Assembly (NCBI GenBank): GCA_044355655.1
Contig: JBIKXS010000048.1
Location: 1 to 18,682, forward strand
Reading direction: 5' to 3'
DNA: 18,682 nt
From: UBA3064 sp023258775
Lineage (GTDB): Bacteria; Pseudomonadota; Gammaproteobacteria; Burkholderiales; Burkholderiaceae_E
The notes under the pieces are model-generated. The model was not told the origin of the DNA. It was given only the letters and a program-made list of their open reading frames with translations, and searched no databases. Positions 14,774-18,682 of this stretch are shown one piece after another (the first letter of the stretch is position 1; each line of letters starts with the position of its first letter). Position numbers and translations under genes: made by a program.

Positions 14774-15979
14774 CTAAACGCGTTGTCGGTCAAAAATAAT
14801 GGCCTCGTCGAATAAGGACTTTACTTCGTCCTCAGCAATGCCGAGCGAGCGCAGGATTTCTTCACTGTGCTGCCCCAACCACGGCGCTGCCCTGCGGATT
14901 GAAACCAACTCGCCACTGCTCTTAACAGGTGAACCAAAGGTTTTGATCGTACCCATGATCGGATGTTCCATCTCGACCACCATCGCTCTAGCTTTGACAT
15001 GGGGGTCATCAAAGACTTGCTGATAGCTATAAACCGGACCACCGGGCACAGCGGCAGCATCAAGTGCTTCAACCCAATGCGCGGTAGGATGGCTTGTAAA
15101 CACTGCCTCGATATCTGCCTGCAAAGCATCAGCATGCTGCACACGAAGTGCATTACTGGCATAGCGCGGATCTGATAGCCAATGCGGGCTTGCGCAAACC
15201 TGCTCACAAAAGGCTCGCCACAGCTTTTCGTTGTTTGCACCAACCGTGACATAGCCATCACTCGTGCGGTAAGCCTGATAGGGCGCTGCTCGGCGATGTC
15301 TTGTACCCATGGCTGCCGGTAGTTCGCCGGCACCAAAAAATGCACCAAACTCCCATTGTGACCAGGCTAGACCAGCCTCGAGCAAGGAGGTCTCAACATA
15401 CTGCCCCTGACCGCTTCGCAGCCGACTAATGTAAGCCCCCAAAATCGCATAAAGTGCGGTCACACCGCTCGCTATATCATTCATCGCGATGCCAACCTTG
15501 GCTGGCCTGCCGCCTGGCTCACCCGTCATCATCATGATGCCCGACATACCCTGGGCAATGATGTCATAGCCCCCACGGCCAGCATAAGGTCCTGTTTGTC
15601 CGAATCCCGACATCGAGGCATAGACTAGCCCTCGATTGTCTTGGCGAAGCGATTCATAGTCGAGGCCCAGCTTTTTGACCACGCCTGGACGAAAGTTCTC
15701 TGTGATGATGTCGGCGCGCTTTGCGAGTTGATGCACAATATTGCGGCCCTTCGCTGATTTCATATCGATCGCAAGGCTTCGCTTATTTCGATTCAAGACC
15801 GTGAAGCAATAGGATTCGCCGCGGATTTGAGGGACGAAAGCACGTGAAGTGTCGCCATCCGGAAACGATTCGATTTTGATAACGTCTGCCCCCATATCGC
15901 CAAGCAGCATGCTGCAATAAGGTCCAGCCATCACGCTCGTTAGATCAAGCACCCGAACGCCTTCCAAGGGCAAGGCCAT
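14774..15979 (-). CDS. Class III CoA-transferase (CaiB/BaiF family)
   Basis: A 401-residue family III CoA-transferase, which moves CoA between carboxylic acids through an aspartyl-CoA thioester. Seen: PLEGVRVLDLTSVMAGPYC, LLGDMGADVIKIE, ENFRPGVVKKLGLDYESL, MSGFGQTGPYAGRGGYD and GIAMNDIASGV, in which Asp168 sits where the catalytic Asp169 of formyl-CoA transferase lies. The C-terminal part has VPGGPVYSYQQVFDDPHV and the usual terminal GQHSEEIL segment. ATG 15979 has an excellent AAGGAGGT ribosome site. First gene of an operon with the MATE exporter, divergent from the ABC importer. Formyl-, succinyl-, carnitine- or mesaconyl-type specificities cannot be separated by eye. Confidence 0.94.
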   Translation of the reverse strand: MALPLEGVRVLDLTSVMAGPYCSMLLGDMGADVIKIESFPDGDTSRAFVPQIRGESYCFTVLNRNKRSLAIDMKSAKGRNIVHQLAKRADIITENFRPGVVKKLGLDYESLRQDNRGLVYASMSGFGQTGPYAGRGGYDIIAQGMSGIMMMTGEPGGRPAKVGIAMNDIASGVTALYAILGAYISRLRSGQGQYVETSLLEAGLAWSQWEFGAFFGAGELPAAMGTRHRRAAPYQAYRTSDGYVTVGANNEKLWRAFCEQVCASPHWLSDPRYASNALRVQHADALQADIEAVFTSHPTAHWVEALDAAAVPGGPVYSYQQVFDDPHVKARAMVVEMEHPIMGTIKTFGSPVKSSGELVSIRRAAPWLGQHSEEILRSLGIAEDEVKSLFDEAIIFDRQRV

Positions 15980-16001
15980 GATTTAAACCTCCTTCAATAA
16001 A

Positions 16002-16021
16002 GTTCCACGAACGGCACCGTT
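16002..16021. promoter_or_regulatory. Overlapping palindromes upstream of the CoA-transferase gene, candidate operator
   Basis: GTTC-CAC-GAAC (16002-16012) overlaps AACGG-CA-CCGTT (16010-16021), two dyads sharing three bases, 23-42 nt ahead of the CoA-transferase ATG and just upstream of its AAGGAGGT site. It lies in the 179-bp region between the CoA-transferase and ABC operons. No clean promoter pair was found alongside. Confidence 0.4.
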
Positions 16022-16071
16022 TGTATGCACAATTAGCCCAAGGACTTAACCACTCGGCTTAGTCAGGCTAC

Positions 16072-16084
16072 GATGCGAAGCATC
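16072..16084. promoter_or_regulatory. GATGC-GAA-GCATC inverted repeat in the same divergent region
   Basis: Perfect 5-bp arms around a 3-nt centre, near the middle of the gap. On the minus strand it would give an RNA hairpin with a CUUCG-type loop; as DNA it could be a dimeric regulator site. There is no adjacent T-run, so it is not a terminator. Confidence 0.35.
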
Positions 16085-16158
16085 CCACAAGACGCATTGA
16101 TTGGGCCGTAAAGACGCGGCGTTTTTATCGCAACCCACTAACTTCAGGAGCCAAGCCC

Positions 16159-17163
16159 ATGCAAGCATCATCCCGTCGGCAATTTTTGAAACATACGATC
16201 GCATGGTCTGCGGGTGCGACCTGCTTTGCGCAAAGCACGCTTGCCTATGCCATCGATCTGACAGTTACTCACTTTGGTCAGGGCATGTATGGCGTGCCCT
16301 TTGCAGTTGCCAAGGATAAGGGTTGGTTCAAAGAGATGGCAGGCCTTGATGTGAGTGGCTTTATTACTTCAGCGGGAGGAGGCACAACAATCCGAAATGC
16401 ACTGGCATCGGACATTCCCTACGGCGAAGTTGCCGTACCTGCTGCCATTGCCGCCATTCAGCAAGGCGTTGAACTCAGCATTGTCCATGCCGGCGTTGCC
16501 TCAGTCGCCGACCAGGTTTGGATTACTCGCAACAATGATCAAACAATCAAAACATTTGCTGATCTCGCTGGAAAAAAGTTAGGTTATTCGAGTCCTCGGT
16601 CGGTGACTGACATGATTACCACCATGATGCTTGAGGCGAACAAGCTCACCGGCAAAGTCGAACGTAAAGCGATCGGGTCCATTTCGGCAGGTTTGACCGC
16701 TTTGCGCGAAGGCTTGGTCGATATGACTTATGTGACCGAGCCGGTGTGGAGCAAAGAGAAGGCTAACTATCGACTGGCATGGGTGTCGACCGACATCGCA
16801 CCAAGGGTGACTCAAACGGTGGGTATCGTAAAAACCGACTTTCTAAAAAAGAACCCGAAAGTTATTCAAGGCATCATTGCCGCTCGGCGCAAGGGCGTCG
16901 AATTTATTCAAAGCAATCCGGCTGAAGCCGCGCAAATTCTTGCCAGGGAGTACAAGATTGAGGCCGTCCATGCAAAATCTGCCATTGAAAATATTCTTAA
17001 GGTAAAAGGTCAGTATTGGAGCCCGGGGGGCTTTGATTTTGAAGGGATGGGTACCATGCTACGAGGCCTTCAGCTGGTTAAAGCGATTCCAGAGGGGCCT
17101 TTTGACTGGAGTAAGGTCATCAACGATAGCTTATTGCCTGCGGATTTACGCACTGCAAAATGA
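16159..17163 (+). CDS. ABC transporter substrate-binding protein, SsuA/THI5/NMT1 type, Tat-exported
   Basis: A 334-residue periplasmic binding protein. The N-terminus carries the twin-arginine motif SRRQFLK followed by a hydrophobic stretch and a plausible AYA cleavage site near residue 31, so Tat export is predicted. The mature part has features of the nitrate/sulfonate/thiamine-precursor group: VTHFGQGMYGVPFAVAKDKG, GGGTTIRNALASD, FADLAGKKLGYSSPRS, GLTALREGLVDMTYVTEPVW. CAGGAG lies 9 nt before ATG 16159. It overlaps the ATPase gene by 4 nt (ATGA). Ligands in this family range over sulfonates, nitrate, pyrimidine precursors and aromatic acids, and none can be chosen here; the divergent CoA-transferase hints at a carboxylate but does not show it. 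Confidence 0.92.
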   Translation: MQASSRRQFLKHTIAWSAGATCFAQSTLAYAIDLTVTHFGQGMYGVPFAVAKDKGWFKEMAGLDVSGFITSAGGGTTIRNALASDIPYGEVAVPAAIAAIQQGVELSIVHAGVASVADQVWITRNNDQTIKTFADLAGKKLGYSSPRSVTDMITTMMLEANKLTGKVERKAIGSISAGLTALREGLVDMTYVTEPVWSKEKANYRLAWVSTDIAPRVTQTVGIVKTDFLKKNPKVIQGIIAARRKGVEFIQSNPAEAAQILAREYKIEAVHAKSAIENILKVKGQYWSPGGFDFEGMGTMLRGLQLVKAIPEGPFDWSKVINDSLLPADLRTAK

Positions 17164-17957
17164 GCGAAGCCATTGTTGCATCGCTACAGGCTGTTGAGCG
17201 AATTTACCCAGCAATAGGTAAACAACAAGCGGTACACGCATTAGGTCCGATTGATTTATCACTGAGAAAGGGCGAATTTTTTTCGGTGGTGGGTCCTTCG
17301 GGTTGCGGCAAGTCGACACTACTGGATGTGCTGGCAGGTCTGGCCACGGCAACAAGTGGTGAGGTCCAGTTTGAAGGACGCTCACTAAAGTCGGAAGTGC
17401 CAGAAGGTGTTGGCGTTGTCTTTCAAGAGGATTCGAGTTTTCCCTGGCTGACCGTTCGTGACAACGCGAGCTTTGGCCTTCGCAGACACGGATTTGCCGA
17501 GCCTGAGGTTAAGCGACTTGTCGATGAGGCCTTGGCGATGGTCGGTCTCGAGGCCTTTGCCTCGAGCTATCCAGCCCAACTATCAGGCGGCATGCGCCAA
17601 AGGCTGTGTATCGCGCGCACACTCGTCATGCGCCCAAGACTGCTGCTGCTCGATGAACCATTTGGTGCGCTTGATCAACAAACCCGATTGCTGATGGGCG
17701 ATGAGTTATTGCGTATTTGGCGGGATACCAAAGCGACCGTTCTGCTTATCACTCATGCCTTGGATGAAGCCGCCATGCTTTCAGATCGCGTCGCTGTCAT
17801 GTCGGCAAGGCCAGGACGATTCATTGACATGATTGAGACAGGTTGGCCAGCATCCAGAGACAGTCGAAATGTCTCAGATCCAAAATTTGGAGCAATTACT
17901 GCAAGACTCTGGGAGCGTTTACGAGCAGAGTCCTTAAAGGCGATGCCTGCACGATGA
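17160..17957 (+). CDS. ABC transporter ATP-binding protein (SsuB/TauB/NrtD type)
   Basis: A 265-residue cytosolic ATPase of the importer. Walker A is GPSGCGKST (45-53), the Q-loop is VVFQEDSSFPWLTV (87-100), the signature is LSGGMRQR (141-148), Walker B is LLLLDE (161-166) with the D-loop GALD, and the switch His is at 199 in LLITHALDEA. All catalytic residues are intact. The start overlaps the binding-protein stop (ATGA). The Q-loop sequence with Pro-Trp-Leu-Thr is typical of the nitrate/taurine subfamily, in agreement with the neighbouring binding protein. Confidence 0.95.
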   Translation: MSEAIVASLQAVERIYPAIGKQQAVHALGPIDLSLRKGEFFSVVGPSGCGKSTLLDVLAGLATATSGEVQFEGRSLKSEVPEGVGVVFQEDSSFPWLTVRDNASFGLRRHGFAEPEVKRLVDEALAMVGLEAFASSYPAQLSGGMRQRLCIARTLVMRPRLLLLDEPFGALDQQTRLLMGDELLRIWRDTKATVLLITHALDEAAMLSDRVAVMSARPGRFIDMIETGWPASRDSRNVSDPKFGAITARLWERLRAESLKAMPAR

Positions 17958-18001
17958 GCCACTCCGATCGACCCAACGTAATTGTGATTCGTAAAGCATG
18001 A
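17954..18001 (+). CDS. Possible 15-codon coupling ORF between ATPase and permease genes
   Basis: ATG 17954 overlaps the ATPase stop (ATGA) and opens a frame, MSHSDRPNVIVIRKA, whose TGA at 17999-18001 in turn overlaps the permease ATG at 17998. The arrangement would carry ribosomes across the otherwise 40-nt gap. No homology is claimed; the peptide itself need not be functional, and it may be chance. Confidence 0.3.
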   Translation: MSHSDRPNVIVIRKA

Positions 18002-18682
18002 GTCGCGCCGCCACTTATCGACTCGCACTCATCGCAACCGCAGTTGCTGCCCTCGAATTTGCATGCCGCATCGGATGGATTGATCCTATCGCCGTGATCG
18101 CCCCGTCAAAAATGGTCCAAGGCGCTGTGAGCCTTCTTGCATCGGGCCAATACAGTGCCGACCTTCTTCTCACCCTCCAAACCGTTGCCGCGGCACTTGT
18201 AATTTCTGTGTTCACCGGGTTTTTGCTTGGACTGCTCTTATATCGTTTCCCAAGGCTTAAGTCGGCAGCAGATCCCTTCCTGGCCAGCTATTACGCCATA
18301 CCGATGTTTATGTTTTATCCACTTTTCATCGTGATGTTTGGTCTTAACCGTTGGCCCCTAGTTGCGATTGGCTTCGTTTTTTCATTTATAGCGATGGCGA
18401 TCAATACAGTCGATGGCCTAAGCCGAGTTCCCAAAGTCTTCATACGCGTTGGTCAAAGCATGAACCTAACGGCATGGCAGCGCATGCGATACATTCAATT
18501 GCCTGCTGCAGCCCCCTATTTGTTCACAGGCGTAAAACTTGCCGTGGTTTATGCATTCATCGGGGTCATCGCTGGTGAATTCGTCCTGGCCGGCGCTGGC
18601 TTCGGCTATCGCATTGCCTTCGCCTACAACGCCTTTGATAACGCCACCATGTATGGCCTCTTGCTCCTGCTCATCGGCGGCG
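17998..18682 (+). CDS. ABC transporter permease (SsuC/TauC type; 3' end outside window)
   Basis: An open frame of 228 codons to the window edge. It starts MSRAATYRLALIATAVAALE and has IAPSKMVQGAVSLL, a region typical of this permease group just after the first membrane segment, then several hydrophobic helices. The cytoplasmic EAA-like loop for contact with the ATPase is GQSMNLTAWQRMRYIQLPAA. AGEFVLAGAGFGYRIAFA near the cut matches the conserved family end. An in-frame stop at 17992-17994 rules out a start further upstream. The ribosome site is weak, which may make translation dependent on the short ORF that ends on its ATG. Roughly 20-30 residues are probably missing. Confidence 0.92.
   Translation, partial: MSRAATYRLALIATAVAALEFACRIGWIDPIAVIAPSKMVQGAVSLLASGQYSADLLLTLQTVAAALVISVFTGFLLGLLLYRFPRLKSAADPFLASYYAIPMFMFYPLFIVMFGLNRWPLVAIGFVFSFIAMAINTVDGLSRVPKVFIRVGQSMNLTAWQRMRYIQLPAAAPYLFTGVKLAVVYAFIGVIAGEFVLAGAGFGYRIAFAYNAFDNATMYGLLLLLIGG

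Noticed and set aside
16097..16128. Promoter for the ABC operon (TTGATT with a TTTTAT box)
   Set aside because: The spacing is about 20 bp and the -10 match is poor, so it is not listed as a feature.
15980..16158. TPP or other riboswitch ahead of the NMT1/THI5-like binding protein
   Set aside because: I found no THI-box-like conserved blocks, and the hairpins seen are short and isolated.

Overview
The window looks like a chromosomal segment from a betaproteobacterium, most likely Burkholderiales. This rests on moderate GC, a linked Entner-Doudoroff gene set, a nu-class GST, a class III CoA-transferase, an SsuA/NMT1-type ABC importer and a small LAB_N protein. No 16S gene or other marker is present, so the placement is inference. 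There are no tRNA or rRNA genes, no CRISPR array and no intact mobile element. About 17 protein genes are packed tightly, many with ATGA stop-start overlaps.

Layout. (1) 1-1515 (-): most of a PYROXD2/phytoene-desaturase-like FAD oxidoreductase, cut by the left edge. (2) 1563-3023 (+): zwf, divergent from it and apparently with almost no 5' leader. (3) 3024-3126: a convergent gap carrying three tandem 22-bp repeats. (4) 3127-5675 (-): edd-eda, so zwf, edd and eda give glucose-6-phosphate to pyruvate plus glyceraldehyde-3-phosphate; no 6-phosphogluconolactonase gene is in the window. (5) 5676-5812: a shared control region with two copies of a 16-bp motif bracketing a good edd promoter. (6) 5813-9849 (+): TonB-dependent receptor, small cupin, LAB_N membrane protein and LLM flavin oxidoreductase; the first three are joined by ATGA overlaps. 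(7) 9910-12507 (-): a split transketolase (N and C subunits) followed by an adducin-like class II aldolase protein, with overlapping genes. (8) 12585-13214 (+): nu-class GST, divergent from the transketolase operon. (9) 13215-13464: an intergenic stretch with a promoter, several hairpins and a strong intrinsic terminator, read here as a candidate small RNA whose terminator overlaps the 3' codons of the opposing gene. (10) 13448-15979 (-): class III CoA-transferase and MATE exporter with zero spacing. (11) 16159-18682 (+): ABC importer (Tat-exported binding protein, ATPase, permease cut by the right edge).

The clearest shared theme is carbohydrate metabolism: ED enzymes beside an outer-membrane receptor, and a separate TPP-dependent C2-transfer module. 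The most novel-looking items are the candidate sRNA, the split-transketolase operon whose aldolase-fold partner lacks the catalytic Glu of FucA, the paired operator around the edd promoter, and the 22-bp tandem repeats, which may be a relic of an insertion-sequence end. No complete, clearly new multi-gene system is demonstrable from the sequence alone.
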